Source of the DNA: Ochotona curzoniae | Taxonomy: Eukaryota > Chordata > Mammalia > Lagomorpha > Ochotonidae | Direction of reading: 5' to 3' | Assembly (NCBI RefSeq): GCF_017591425.1 | Contig: NW_024467101.1 | Location: 11,420,918 to 11,484,917, forward strand | Length of the DNA: 64,000 nucleotides | In this document: positions 20,870 through 32,405 of the stretch, piece by piece | Numbering within the stretch: position 1 is the stretch's first letter | How the letters are laid out: every line of letters starts with the position of its first letter | Program-made: the position numbers and the translations under genes | Notes under the pieces: generated by a model | Told to the model about the DNA's origin: nothing | What the model saw: only the letters and a program-made list of their open reading frames with translations | Database searches by the model: none

Positions 20870-21580
20870 TATGCTTTATTCATTTATTCAATCAACTATT
20901 TAAGAGTCTGTGCTAGACAGAGTTGAGAGAAAGGGTTTCTGTGTTCTAGTGTTGGCAGATGAGAAGAGAAAAGCAGTGACAATTCAGTGAGATCCTAGCA
21001 TTAGGTAGCACACAGCAGGAATACAATAGACATGCTTCTACCTCACATGGCCTGGGGATCAGAGAAGGAAATTATGATATCTAAGGTGTGTCCTAAAAGA
21101 ACAAGGGAAAGAGCTAAGCCACAAGATAGGAAGTGAAGAGACTACTGCAGCCCGAGAATGTCCCAGACCTGGCAAACCAGGAACAGTTGAAAACCTCAGT
21201 GAAAACTGAGAGAAGTGAGGGAGGAAAGTCAGCAGAGGGCACACACAGACCAGGAAACCCTGTGGAGGATTCTGATCTGAAGGACAATGGGGAGCCATTG
21301 GAGGGACGATCAGACTGATGCTTTGACAAGATCACACTAGCTGCTCTGAGGAGACTGGGTTCATTGACTAGTTTAGGATATTGGTGTGGCCACTGAAGTC
21401 CAAGCTAGGGCAGTGACAAGGAGTGAATAGATTTATTAAGGGGCATAAGCAATAGAACATAGGACACAGGGTGAGGAGGAGATATGACGTCAAGAATGAC
21501 TCCAGATAATTGAGCAGATAGATGGTTGATGGAGATGTTTTGTGGGGCTGGACTTCTATAGTAGAAATTTTTAAACTATC
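20870..21580 (-). repeat. L2 LINE 3' end, long fragment
   Basis: Reversed L2: 'tttattcatttattcaatcaactatttaagagtctgtgctagac', 'ggacaatggggagccattggaggg', 'agactgatgctttgacaagatcacactagctgctctgaggagac' and 'gacgtcaagaatgactcc'. Covers the 3' end of ORF2. The frames over 21059-21335 derive from it and are not genes. Confidence 0.78.
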
Positions 21581-21689
21581 AGCTGACTCTTCAAAAACAT
21601 TCTTCAAACCATGTGATTAAAATACAGGGAGAACGAACTGAAGTAGAAGCAGCAAGAGGATAGAGAGGGAGCTGGAAAGTTGTCCTACC

Positions 21690-21912
21690 AACTGGTTTAC
21701 TTCTGGTTTACTTCTCAAATGTCCACAATGACCTGGACTCAATCCAAGTCTTCTGTGTGGGTGGCAGGGACCTGGTGATTTGGATCATCACCGCTGCCTG
21801 TTATACAGGAAACTGGAATCATGATCTGGAGCTAGGACCTGAACCCAGGCACACTGGTGTAGAGTATAGGCATCTTAACTGGCATCTTAAGCACTGGGCT
21901 AAATGGCCTCCT
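21690..21912 (-). mobile_element. CSINE, old and degraded
   Basis: 'tttacttctcaaatgtccacaatgacctgg', 'gtgtgggtggcagggacctggtgatttggatcatc', 'gcctgttatacaggaaactgg' and 'ggacctgaacccaggcacactgg' keep CSINE order. The tail is lost and the head shows a 14-base local duplication around 'ggcatcttaa'. Confidence 0.65.
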
Positions 21913-22079
21913 TAAGCTGGCTCTTATTAACTGGTTCACACATAACTTCAGGCTAAGTTCTAGAAGTTCTGTTGCTCTTGCCAATAATCCTTACCAGCAC
22001 TTGAACCAGGATGGCAATCCTTCTGAACAACAAGTAGACAACAACTCTGAGAGTATTCTGTTGAAGATTTTCTACATTG

Positions 22080-22195
22080 TATTTAAATTAGATGCAAGAG
22101 TTATTCACCCCCTGCTCTGTGTCACTTGCTATACCTACTGGATTGAACCAGATAAGCATGGTCCTTTATTGAACTTACATCCTAGCCTATAATTC
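22080..22195 (-). repeat. Probable L2/MIR 3' fragment
   Basis: 'cctgctctgtgtcacttgctatacctactggattgaaccagataagcatggtcctttattgaacttacatcctag' resembles the reversed L2 end ('gctggggatacagcagtgaacaagacag...gagcttacattctag'). Confidence 0.5.
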
Positions 22196-22261
22196 TGTTC
22201 TCTTCTAGTCTTAAATGCTAAATCCTTCTGTGTTATAGGATTGCCTGAACAAGGATGAGTG

Positions 22262-22439
22262 TGTATCAGTTAACTATCACTGTATATAAGAATATCTTTA
22301 ATGACAAATGTCTCAAAATAGGAAACATTTATTTAGCTTAAATTCTACTAAAGTCGTCAGCCATCTTAGGCTGAGCTCAGCTGGGTAGTTCTTCTTACCT
22401 TGGTTGAACATCTTGCATCTGTGTTCAGGTCAGGATAGG
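22262..22439 (-). mobile_element. Old LTR-like repeat (MaLR-like), left part
   Basis: 'gtgtatcagttaactatcactgtatataag' and 'atttatttagcttaaattctac' plus 'ggctgagctcagctgggtagttcttc' match the reversed MLT1-like pattern. Split by the CSINE at 22440-22866. Confidence 0.5.
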
Positions 22440-22478
22440 TAAATAGTTTTATTAGAAAGTCAGAGTTACACAGAGCAA

Positions 22479-22548
<70 letters not shown>

Positions 22549-22866
22549 AGGAGGGAGGGAGAGAGATGAGAGATAAAGAGACAGACAGACAGACACAGAC
22601 AGCAGACAGGTAGGTCAGTTTTTTTGTCTACTGGTTTGCTCCCCAGAAGACTACAATGGCCAGGACTGGGTCAGGTTGAATACAGAAGCCAGGAACTCCC
22701 ACTTAGCTGACAGGAGCCCAGACACTTGGGTGTTGTTTTCCTGCTTTCCTCAGGCCATCATCAGGGAGCTAGGTTGGAAATGACATAGCTGGGATGACAA
22801 TCAGTGCTAATACAGGATGCTGGCATCATAGGAGGCAGCTAATGCACTATGCCGTGGTGCTGACTT
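22440..22866 (-). mobile_element. CSINE with long (GA)n expansion
   Basis: Tail 'atagttttattagaaagtcagagttaca', then a 66-base GA tract, 'gctccccagaagactacaatggcc', 'gccaggaactccc', 'ctttcctcaggccatcatcaggg' and head 'ctatgccgtggtgctgac'. Old type, about 430 bases long only because of the GA tract. Confidence 0.88.
22480..22545. repeat. (GA)n microsatellite
   Basis: About 33 nearly uninterrupted GA units, grown from the CT-rich 3' part of the surrounding CSINE. Followed by GACA units to 22605. Confidence 0.97.
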
Positions 22867-23145
22867 TTTCAGCAGCTTTATAGTTTCCGGATGGACTCTG
22901 CACAGTCCATCCAGAGAGATGGCTGTTCTAAACTGTTCTTCTCATCCACTCACAGTCTATCCCAAGTTGTTCATGTCGTAGCTGGGAACGTTTCCCAAAG
23001 AGAATGGAAGTGCCCAGTCTCTAGACGCGTATCACTTCTGCCAAGTTCTGTTGTCCAAAGCTAGTCACATGGTCCAGTCCAGATTCAGGGAGTGAGGAAA
23101 TAGGCTCCATTCCTTGACAGGAGCAATAGCAATGTCTTACAGCAA
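22867..23145 (-). mobile_element. Old LTR-like repeat (MaLR-like), right part
   Basis: 'ctagtcacatggtccagtccagattcagggagtgaggaaataggctccattccttgacaggagc' is a recognisable reversed segment of the same repeat as 22262-22439. Confidence 0.5.
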
Positions 23146-24059
23146 TGAGTATAATCCCTTGCAAGGAGAGGGAGAATTGAGCAATCTACTCAAAGGGCTT
23201 ATCTACTCTTGATTCTTAAAATGTCATCCAATAGACATTACAATGACCTGCCCATTCCCAAGGGAATTCACTGCGTCCCTTTTGGCTGCTGTCAGTCCAC
23301 TTTTTCTGCTTTAGTGTTCTGACCGTGGCCATCCGTCCCTTTTCATCCTCCAGGACTACAGCCCAGGATTCTCTGCAGATGTCAAAGAAATGAAATGTCA
23401 GCAGAGTTCACTGCTACCCTGCAGGCTGTTGCCCTCCCCCTCACTCTCCCATCTCCTCCTCGGAGTCGCCTTTGGCAGGGCTGGTCTGCACTATTAATAA
23501 ACCTTCCCCTCAGCACTTTGTCTCCAGGGAACAGTAGCAGAAAGGCTCTATCTATCTTTCAGCCTCACTCCTGCAACGCTGCAGAGAAGGTTTCCTGACG
23601 TGGAGATATGAAATCTCAGACATCACTGCCATGAAGGGGAAGCTTGGGGTTCCATTTTCTTTTTTGAAAGGTCAAATCTCTTCTTTTGCAGTGTTTGGAA
23701 AGAAAAGAGCGAACACAATATGCTTTCTAAATGCCAACAGTCTTGACATCCTGATAAAGAGAAGTCAATGAGGAAGAGAATGGCTCAGGAGGAGAGCTGG
23801 CTTCGAAGTGCTAGCAGGAGAAATAAAGCATTTTTAATAACTGATGTTTAAGTCTGTGGTTAATTTGATCCTGTGTTAGGGTAATGCAGTTATTGCTACT
23901 TGAAAAAATTCCTGTCTTGTTGTATTGAATATAAGCAGCAGTAATAGATTCTGCCTCAAGATGCTTGGGAGACAAGTAGGCATTGTCAAACTGGCCTTTC
24001 TGATTTTTCATAATTCGTTCATTTTCTTATTCTTTCATTACGAATCTATTTCATGGCCA
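23146..24059. other. Unique sequence, nothing recognised
   Basis: No repeat or exon assigned. The frame at 23395-23598 has no domain. Confidence 0.4.
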
Positions 24060-24175
24060 CTATGTGCTACAAACTGTGCTGAATGTAGGGGGTGCTTATG
24101 GGATAAACAGCACTCAAATCTTAAGGAATTCATTCAGTGTATGACAAGTCAACAGACAACAGCTGTGGAGGGTTA
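24060..24175 (-). repeat. L2/MIR 3' fragment
   Basis: 'actatgtgctacaaactgtgctgaatgtagggggtgcttatgggataaacagcactcaaatcttaagg' corresponds to the reversed L2 end. Confidence 0.5.
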
Positions 24176-24404
24176 GGCAGGCTACTCCAGAAAACACAAG
24201 TATTGTGAAAGTGTCCCCTTGGGAAGGTCTGGGGACCAGCATTTCCTGAAGTTTCTTCTCCCAAGTCTGTCATCTTTATTATCATTCCCCCAGTGCTTGG
24301 CACTTAGTGAAAGCTCATTTTAGTTTATTGTTTTGTTTACAGGTATGAATTCTGTATTCTTGCTCCACAGGGCCATCAGCTCTACTGTAAACATTTCATC
24401 TATT

Positions 24405-24760
24405 CTTACAACTGTGTGCCTTAGAAAATACTGTTCTTTCTGTCTGAAATCTTGGTCTGACCAGTTAGCATCTGTAAAAATTCTATGCCAAAGTTCTATG
24501 TAAAAGTTCTATGCCAGAGTCAAGGCCAAAAACTATGCAAAAAGATCTTCTGCAAGATCTTTCCAGACTGATTGAGTAGAACTTACCCACTTCCTAATGC
24601 TGCTAATTGTTTATTTATCAAGTTTTGTACATACAAAAGGACTAGTTTATTGTAATTACTTGGTTACATTTCTATCCCTGCACCAGGCATGAGCTGCTTT
24701 GGGGTAGGATCTGGATGTTACTATTCTTTGTGTTATCTGTGCCTGACTCACAATAGTTGT
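24405..24760 (+). repeat. L2 LINE 3' fragment, with a local triplication
   Basis: 'tttgtacatacaaaaggactagtttattgtaattacttgg', 'catgagctgctttggggtaggatctggatg' and 'gtgcctgactcacaatagttgttc' follow the L2 3' end. At 24476-24516 a roughly 13-base unit around 'agttctatg' is present three times. An 8-base perfect inverted repeat lies at 24541-24562. Confidence 0.65.
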
Positions 24761-25179
24761 TCAGACATGGGTTTTTTTTTTTTTGTATAAATAAGAAAAT
24801 GCGTATTAAAGTTGACAACAATAGAATGGTCAACATCTGCTACCATAGATGGTAGTATTTCCTGATTCCTGGGAAGAATGGGCTAGAATATGGGATCCTA
24901 CAAAGACTGCTGGGGGAAGGACCTTTAGTTCAGCCCCTCTTTATTTAACCTTTCTTAGTGACACAAGGATGACTGGGGCTCATGTGTTAATGCCCACATT
25001 CAAGAACCCCAGTTCCAAGAGCAGGAGAAACATTGTATTCTACAGAGATGATGGCAGAAACGTTGACCAAAACACATCAGGCCTCTACCCTTGCCAGACA
25101 TGGTGCTAGGCACGTACTTTATGCGTCAGTGCTTGCAATATTGGAAAAACCTGCGATTCCTGCTATTTTCAGAATCTCA

Positions 25180-25870
25180 CTGCTGCTATTGCTCCAGTTT
25201 AGATTATGGTTGCCGTAGTTCAGGAACAGGTCGCTTTATTTCTACCCATGCTTCAGCTTCGCCTTGCCCCCGTCTGGTCTAATGTAAACCCAACAATAAG
25301 GATGATCTTATGAAAATCACATCCCTACTTGGCTCAAAACTCTCCCATGCTTTCCATTTCAGCAAGAGGAAAAACCAATGGCTTTCTGATGGCTCTGAAA
25401 GTCTTCACACATCCCAACCACATCTCTGCAGTCTTCTTCTTTCACTTTGCCTTAGCTACACAGACCTTTGTGCTGTTCATTGTGCCAAGTACTAGCTATT
25501 CCCTTTGAAGGATAATTCTCACCTAGATGTCTGCATGGCTCATTCCCTCATTTCCTTCAGATCTTTACTCAATGCCATACTACCTGAAAAGCCTTTTCTA
25601 GACTTCCTGTATAAAATAGTGTATAGCACAATTCCAGGAATTACCTCTCCTTTTATTCTACCTGAATTTTCATATAACACTGATCATCACAGACATCTAT
25701 CTTCCCCCCCACCCCCCGTGTTCTTGTGTGTCTCTTCTTCCTGCTTGGTGTAAGGTTTATGAAAGCAGAAGCTTGTGTCATGTTTGTTCACTCTTAGATC
25801 TCTAGTATCTGAAATAATACCTGTCACTCAGTAAGTCACTCATTATTTGCTGAATGTGTGCTTATATGCA
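25180..25870 (+). repeat. L2 LINE 3' end, long fragment
   Basis: Runs in L2 order: 'tcactgctgctattgctccag', 'ggatgatcttatgaaaatcacatcc', 'ggctcaaaactctcccatgctttcc', 'ctgcatggctcattccctcatttccttcagatctttactcaatg', and the 3' end 'gtaaggtttatgaaagcagaagcttgtgtca' to 'gtaagtcactcattatttgctgaatg'. No coding function. A C-rich tract lies at 25705-25719. Confidence 0.85.
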
Positions 25871-25874
25871 TGAG

Positions 25875-25995
25875 TGAGCTCACTGAATACTCCAACAGCT
25901 CTGTGAAGGGGATATCAGGACGACTGCTCTTTTCTTAAATGAGTAGTGGAGGCTTTGAGCAGGCTGGTTGAATTTACTCTTTTCCTGAAGAGGAT
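25875..25995 (-). repeat. Weak MIR fragment
   Basis: 'ccaacagctctgtgaaggggatatcaggacgactgctcttttcttaaatgagtagtggaggctttgagcagg' loosely follows the reversed MIR core. Confidence 0.4.
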
Positions 25996-27490
25996 GTTGG
26001 GGTGCCAGGATTGTAGAGGACAGTCCCTTAAGTCTGGCTGAAGTGTGCAGAGGGTGTTTATAGGGTGGCCCTGCATTCCAAATAGAACCTCCAGAAAAAT
26101 GGAAGCGAACAGTGTAAGGAACCACAGGGTGCGACTGTTGCTAGGGTTGTGGGTCTCAGGACAAATGCATACTGTGATCTTCTGTCTGTGTAAACAATGT
26201 GAGTCAGCAGCATGTTGCCTCCATCTTGTAGATCAACTGCATGCATTGCTGCTACAGAAATACTACATTGGCTAGTAGGGACCTTTATCTTTCTAGGCCT
26301 CAGGGCCCAGGACAACCCCAACTTTTGTGGGATCTTTTTGGCCCCACACATAGGGTAAAAGATGAAAGAGAAATGTGCAGAGGTTCATATAGATGCTCGT
26401 TTGAGCGAGGGGCCCTATCTAGATCATTCTACCAGCTACTGAAGGTGCCATGCCCCAGGGAAAGACTTAGGAAGTTCTCAGAAAGGCAAGGAGGCAGTCT
26501 AAGGTTCAGATTCTTCTGAGATATTGGGTCTAGCCAAGGGCCTTGTTACCCCAGACCTAAGGGGCTTTTCTGTATGTTTGTTTGTGTTTTTCTGCAGCTC
26601 TGTCACATGCTCCTTAGACCTCAAGAATCTCTATTTCATTGCTATCTCTCTTAATCTGTCTGCAAACCGGCATCCCTGTGAAAAAAGTACTCATTTTTCT
26701 CTCATGTGTACTTGAGGCCTGAGCTTCCCAGTTTATATTAGTGCACCGTATAAGAGACTGGGCAGCATCTCTCAATTCCAATCTGCAACTTTCCGGGAGG
26801 GAGAGTCTGATCGGCCCATCTTTAGTCAAGTGCATGTACTTGTCCAAATCACCAATGTCAGAGAGGCAGGGGAGTAGAAAAATAGAGCAAACCATAGTTT
26901 CAATTCTCAGAAGAAGGGATGATAAGGAGAAATGTCTTCTTTACTACTGACTGTGGATTTTGCTGATCATAGCCCAGAACAGGGCCTCGCCTTGGACGTG
27001 ACAACATCCAAAATCTTCATCAAGAATACCAATTGTGTATCTTAGATCCACTTGGAAAGCTGAAGGATCACAATATCTAGTGACAGTAGGGGTGGAGAAT
27101 TTATGAAGGGAAATCCACACATTGGTCTGGATTGCAAATCCTCTCTGATTATTGTTTGTGAATTGGAGTTCAGACTCTGGAAAAAGTAGGAGCATTCTGC
27201 TTGCATACAAACTTATACAAATGGCAGGTTGCCCTTGGGTAACGCACATTCATAAAAACTGGCAAGTCATGCTGGGGCGAGATCAGGTTAATTGGGTTAT
27301 TTGGTCTCCTGGGCCCATTCAGGGTATTTTCTTGCAGATTCTAACTGGGCACGACTTGGAACTATGCATCCAGATGCAGCTATTAGCTCAAGCTTCCATC
27401 TCAGCAATTTTACCTCCTTTGCTGTAGGACACCTGAGGCTTAGCCAGGATGTGCTGATGTAGTACAAAAACAGGGCATCCCAGGGCTGAT
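25996..27490. other. Unassigned sequence, possibly old repeat
   Basis: No exon or domain recognised. The segment near 26800-26910 ('agtctgatcggcccatctttagtcaagtgcatg') and 26960-27420 have the feel of an old degraded retroelement but match no family I can name. Overlapping frames on both strands are short and interrupted. Confidence 0.3.
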
Positions 27491-28107
27491 TGAGAAGTGA
27501 TTAGGTGGAGAAAGGATGGCTTTGGGAAGATGAGAGTGGACTTTAATGATCTGAAGAGTTTTTACATGGCAAAGGCAGCAGAACTAGGAATATAGGATAA
27601 TGTTTGTAAGAGAGTGGATTGAGTCTGACCTGAGTGTTTTCAGAAGTTGATACCCAAGAGACCAGACATCATTATTCCATGACACCTGTGAACATGGCTT
27701 CAGACTAAAGTAGGATCGTTAATTACATTTGTCCTACAATGATGCAAACTAGTGAATTGTTCATCAGTATAGAAGAGAAAACAACCGGAACAGCAAAACA
27801 ACTCGTGAGTATGTTGAGTTGGTAAAAACTCTCCAGTTGCCCAGTTCCTGCCACATCCCATGTGTGTGTCTAGTGACCCGTCTTTCTCTTCAACACTTTC
27901 CTTTCTTTATTCCTTTCCTGCTATCTTCTTATATTCCTTTTCTCATTAGGCTCATATATCCTGAGCCAATTTGAATGAGGTCACCATGGTCCAAGCAATA
28001 GAAGGATAACTGCTTGATGCCTCTTAAGGACCATGGACAGCAACATACATTTTTCCCTCTCTGCCAGCAACTCGGGTTTGCTAATTCCAGGATGTCCGGC
28101 ATATCTT
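27491..28107. other. Unique sequence, nothing recognised
   Basis: No repeat or exon supported. Confidence 0.4.
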
Positions 28108-28150
28108 TCTATGTATGTAGGTATGCATGCATCTGTCTGTCTATCTATCT
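28108..28150. repeat. (TATG/TCTG/TATC) imperfect tetranucleotide run
   Basis: Degenerate four-base repeats lead straight into the tail side of the next CSINE. Confidence 0.8.
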
Positions 28151-28193
28151 AGATTTATTTGAAATGTAGAGTTCCAGAAAGAGGGAGAGACAG

Positions 28194-28233
<40 letters not shown>

Positions 28234-28480
28234 CTTTCATTCTTTTGCTCACTCCCCAAATGGTGCAACAGCTAAGTCTGAGCCAGGTGGAAGCCAGGAG
28301 CACAGAACTTCATCCCAGTCTTCCATGTGCATGGAAGGTACCCAAGAATTTGGACCATCTTCTGGTTTCTCAGGCACATTAATGGGAATCTGGATCAGAC
28401 GTGAAGCAATTGAGACTCAAATTAGCACTCCTTTGGGTTGCTGGGACCACAGGCAGCACCTTCTGCAACATAAGTTGTCC
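28148..28480 (-). mobile_element. CSINE with (CA)n expansion
   Basis: 'tctagatttatttgaaatgtagagttccagaaagagggagagacagataca', a CA tract 28196-28232, 'gctcactccccaaatggtgcaacagc', 'ggaagccaggagcacag', 'tctcaggcacattaatgggaatctggatcag' and head 'ttctgcaacataagttg'. It is the only CSINE between 22867 and 35594. Confidence 0.87.
28196..28232. repeat. (CA)n microsatellite
   Basis: About 18 CA units inside the CSINE at the place where other copies have a CT/GA-rich tract. Confidence 0.96.
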
Positions 28481-30689
28481 TCAGCACTACATTCAAGTAG
28501 AAATTGTGTGGTCATCTGTCAAGGTTGTCGCATTTGGATTCCAGCACAGTTGCTCGCCTCATTCACTTGTTCATTCTGTCATAGGGTTCCAGGCTGCGAA
28601 GGCCCCCATCACTTTGGGGAAGTAGATGTCAAGCAGCACCAATAAATTAGACCCCAGTGTTGCTTGCTTTACTGAAGCATGAAGTTTAATGAGTCTTTGA
28701 CACATAGAATTCTACTTACTGCATCAGCAAATGTGACCTGTTTGGTGTGAATAATTCAGTGTTTTGCAGGGCTTCCGACTTCCACTGAGAATGCAGCACT
28801 GTCAAAGATTGTTAACTAATCCTATGGAGCAGAACTGAGCTGTGGTTCACCTCTGAGCCAGATGACACTTGGGAAAACAGTAAAAAGAGAATAAAAAAGG
28901 AAGATCCTTCCCTCAACTAACAATAGAAACCAAACTCCCCCAAACTTGCCCAGTACTCACACATCAATGAACAGCTAGCTCTTCTCTCCTCAAAGCCTCA
29001 GACTGCATCTCAGGAGACTTTGGTCCAAAATAAAGTTCTGAAGGGTACATTTTTCTTTCTAATCAAGGACTTTTAAATGGGAAAATCTGGCTCTGATTGA
29101 ACATGTGAGTTATCTCTGAAAGGGTGGGAATGAGGCAAGCCAGGGCACTCATAACTTGCAAAAAGGGTTCTTCTTCCTTTCTGTGTGATCTTGGATATAT
29201 CTCTTTCCTTTTCTTATCACATTTGCAAAACTTGAACTTTGGATCAGAGAAGAAATTTTTAACTGACTCTGGGGTGGTGTATGTGTAGTCACTAAAATCT
29301 CAAAATATTGTGAAAATTCTGTTTGCATGGATATCTGGGGAAAGGGAGAGACCTGATGGCTTCCATCTCATGTAGCATGGAAGCTGGAAAACTCCTGGAC
29401 TAGAAAATTGCTGAGTTTCAGTTTAGCCATAAGTCTGTTGATGTTGTCTGAGAGTCTGGGCAGTTGTGTCTCAGCACCTGGATTGTTTGAATTGCTTATT
29501 ATAAAGGTCGAGGAGGTCTGTGAGGACTCCCACCTCTCAAATTTGAGAGCTGAATTAAAGGTTAAGACCACTGAATACGGCACGTTTGTGTTTGGATGTG
29601 AGCTTCTAACAGGGAAGAGTATGTTCATTCATTAACTCCTTGCATGAATCTTGATTTGTGTGTGTAAACCCCTCTGTTAGCTACTGCCATCCTTTAGCTC
29701 ACTGTCTAGGACTCAGTGGGAAAATGATCATAAATGACTGTGATTGCAAAGTATGACAAGGGCTTTGAAGGATCACTAGACACTTTGGTGGGAGGTTGTA
29801 AGAGGGGACCTCTTTTTCTTGGTCTGCTACGTATCTACATCCAAGGACTCAAAATATAGTTTGTCTTTAGTTTCCACTGCCATCATCGTAGTTCACGCTT
29901 CTATTATGTTGTATCTGAACCCTTGAGGCTCTTTTCTCCTTGCCAGTATTTCTGCTTATTAACCAAAGGGAGGAGATGCTAGAGAGGAGAGTGGTGGCCA
30001 GTAGGACCCAACCAAGTCTGTGCCACATGTAAGGCTATAAAATCAAGCCAGCACTATCCCCACCCTCAGTCTCAGAGAAGGGATCTATAGGAGGAATGCT
30101 ATGGGGCTGCTCCAGGTACTCGAGGGAGAATGAGGGGAAAAGGATTTAGCCTTCTCCAGGTGAGAGGTGTGCAACTTCTCTCGTGGCTGTGTAACTTAAA
30201 GGTGTTGAAAAACAGATTTGTTCTTTTGGAATCACACCTGGTGTTGTGCACAATAAATGTTATAGAGCTCATGTACTTACAGCTGAGGCTGTTTATTCTC
30301 ATCCCATAACAGGATCCAAAGAGTCCAATAAAGCAAGCTAGCAAATCCAGACCTACCAACTAGGCAAATTAGGGGGTGATTACATCCATTTGTATTTCGG
30401 AATCACTCTTTGATTTACAAAAGACTCTTTAAATAGCATCCTTGGAGTACTTTACGGAACTGTAACTGCTTTCTTGAAGGACTGTGGGTAGGGAGGAAAG
30501 CCCAAAACACAAGTTGTAGAATTCCTGCCCGGTTGAAGGCCATTCTAAGGCATGTGTGGCTTGATTTAAAGCTGTAAACATAGAAGAATCCAGCCATACT
30601 GTAGAGAACATTACACATGCAACTGTCATTCCTGGGGAGCAGATTGGGTCTGGGTTCTTATCTGAGAAAACACAATTGGAAGTTGTATG
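28481..30689. other. Mostly unique sequence
   Basis: No exon recognised. 29870-29950 ('tttccactgccatcatcgtagttcacgcttctattatg') may be an L2 fragment. The rest I cannot assign. Confidence 0.4.
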
Positions 30690-30750
30690 TGCACGTGGCA
30701 CATGCTAAGTGCTCAGTAAGTGCTACCTATCATCATCATCATTCCCTATG
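30690..30750 (+). repeat. MIR tail
   Basis: 'ggcacatgctaagtgctcagtaagtgctacctatcatcatcatc' is the 3' end of a MIR. Confidence 0.6.
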
Positions 30751-30764
30751 TTCTAATATCAGGG

Positions 30765-31420
30765 GAGTCCTACAATTCAATTCAATTGGTTCAGTAACTT
30801 CCTAGAGTTAGTACAAATTCCATAAATTAAGGGACTCATCCTATAAGAAGCCCCTAATCTGGGGGTTCCTGTGACTCCCCAGTTTAGTTTCAATAACTTA
30901 CAAGAATGATTCATCTGAAAGCATTATAGTGAACAAAGATAGCTGTATTATAAAGGATACAACTCAGGACTAGTCACATGGAAAAAATGCAGGAGTCAAG
31001 GTTTTTGTATCCTCTCCCATGGAATTGGGATCATCCTTTCCTAACATGTCTATGTGTCCATCAGCCTCAAAGCTCCTCCAAGTCTCAATGTCCAAGAACC
31101 TCTTGCAGAATTTTGATTATGGGCGTGATTGAACATACTGGCCATGTCATTTAACTCAGTCTCCAGTCCCCATCCTCTCCCAAGAGGTAGCGTATGGAAC
31201 CAAAAGTCCAACTCTCTATGGAGTTGACTGCAGTAGCAGCCAACACCTATCTTGTACTTGTCTAACTTTCCTTTCCAAATAAGTCACCTCATTTACTTAA
31301 ATTCAGTGATAGTCAAAGAACAAAAGATGGTTGTGTTTTTGTCACTTGGGGAATTCCAAGAATTTCTGAAACATTGTGCTAGGAATAGGGTCCAAAGCAG
31401 ATAACATTTGTAAATCTACC
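30765..31420. repeat. Old interspersed repeat, family not named
   Basis: Contains the order 'attataaaggatacaactcaggactagtcacatgg', 'tcctctcccatggaattgggatc', 'catgtctatgtgtccatcagcctcaaagctcc', 'cagtctccagtccccatcctctcccaagaggtagc' and 'gaacaaaagatggttg...tcacttggggaattccaag'. I have seen this order as a dispersed mammalian repeat, but I cannot name the family with confidence (LTR or DNA type). Confidence 0.5.
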
Positions 31421-31545
31421 AGAGTCCCTCTTCTATGATATTTCTTGCAATATAAGGCTGAGAAGGAGTCATTTCTCTGCTTCCAGGTAAGCCATGCACC
31501 TAATCACTGAAGACAGTTAGTTGCTTGTATGCTTATAATTCATTG

Positions 31546-31548
<3 letters not shown>

Positions 31549-31593
<45 letters not shown>
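31549..31593. repeat. (CT)n(CA)n compound microsatellite
   Basis: About 15 CT units followed by about 7 CA units, not associated with a CSINE. Confidence 0.96.
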
Positions 31594-32079
31594 CCCAAAA
31601 TTTCCCAGGCTAGAAGAGTCCCCAGTAAGGCCATTGTGACCAGACATTTGATTTCTAGAGACCCCACATAATAGAGCAGCTTTCCACTGGGACTGGTCAC
31701 CTTGCTCCTCTAACTTGTTCCCACTGCTTTCCCCAACACCCTCAAATCTCCCTCATAACCAGAAAGATGATGGTCTTTATATCCATTCAAGATAGAAGGA
31801 AAGGTGGTTCCAAGGTCCCACTACATTGGATGGACTCCATTGTATGTGCTTTTGGCTGTTGTTAAGGTACTTCACATTCATAAAGGTTTGTACCTGGAAG
31901 GGTTTTCAGATTTATTACTTTTGCTGAAGGTGTCTCCAAGTACTTGGATGCACTGCATTTCCTTTCCCTGCAATTACTCTGAATTTATATGGCCAGTAGT
32001 GCATATAATGACAGGTACCATGGCCCATTCTCAAAGGGCTTGCTAGTTAGGGCTTTGCAAAGATGACGTTACCCTCTAT
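31594..32079. other. Unique sequence
   Basis: No repeat or exon recognised. The frame at 31804-32046 has no domain. Confidence 0.4.
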
Positions 32080-32405
32080 CACTTGGCATGCTTTCCTCTT
32101 GAAGAATCTTCTCACGTTGTCTTATTCATCCATTCGTCTTTCAGTCTATCACACATTTATCCATTAACTCTGTCTTCCCCTGGACTGCTTTTTCCACACT
32201 GTCTAACAGGAAACTCATCTTTTGATATGGCTTAGATGCCTCTTTCTCTCAGAAGTCTTCTTGTCTCCAAATCTATTATGCTGTAGACATTGATCTGTGC
32301 ACCTAACAGTGTGTTATGCTAATTTGATTATGTGTCTAATCAGTTCTGCTAGTCTGCAAAATCCTTTAGGATAGGAACTGTATCTAGTTCCTCTCTGATT
32401 CTGTA
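32080..32405 (+). repeat. L2 LINE 3' fragment
   Basis: 'cactggcatgc'-type start, 'ctctcagaagtcttcttgtctcc', 'ctgtgcacctaacagtgtgttatgctaatttgattatgtgtctaatcag' and 'ctagtctgcaaaatcctttaggataggaactgtatctag' follow L2. Confidence 0.68.

Noticed and set aside
21059..21335. Overlapping frames on both strands hinting at a real exon
   Set aside because: The stretch follows the L2 consensus, so the openness is inherited from the retroelement.
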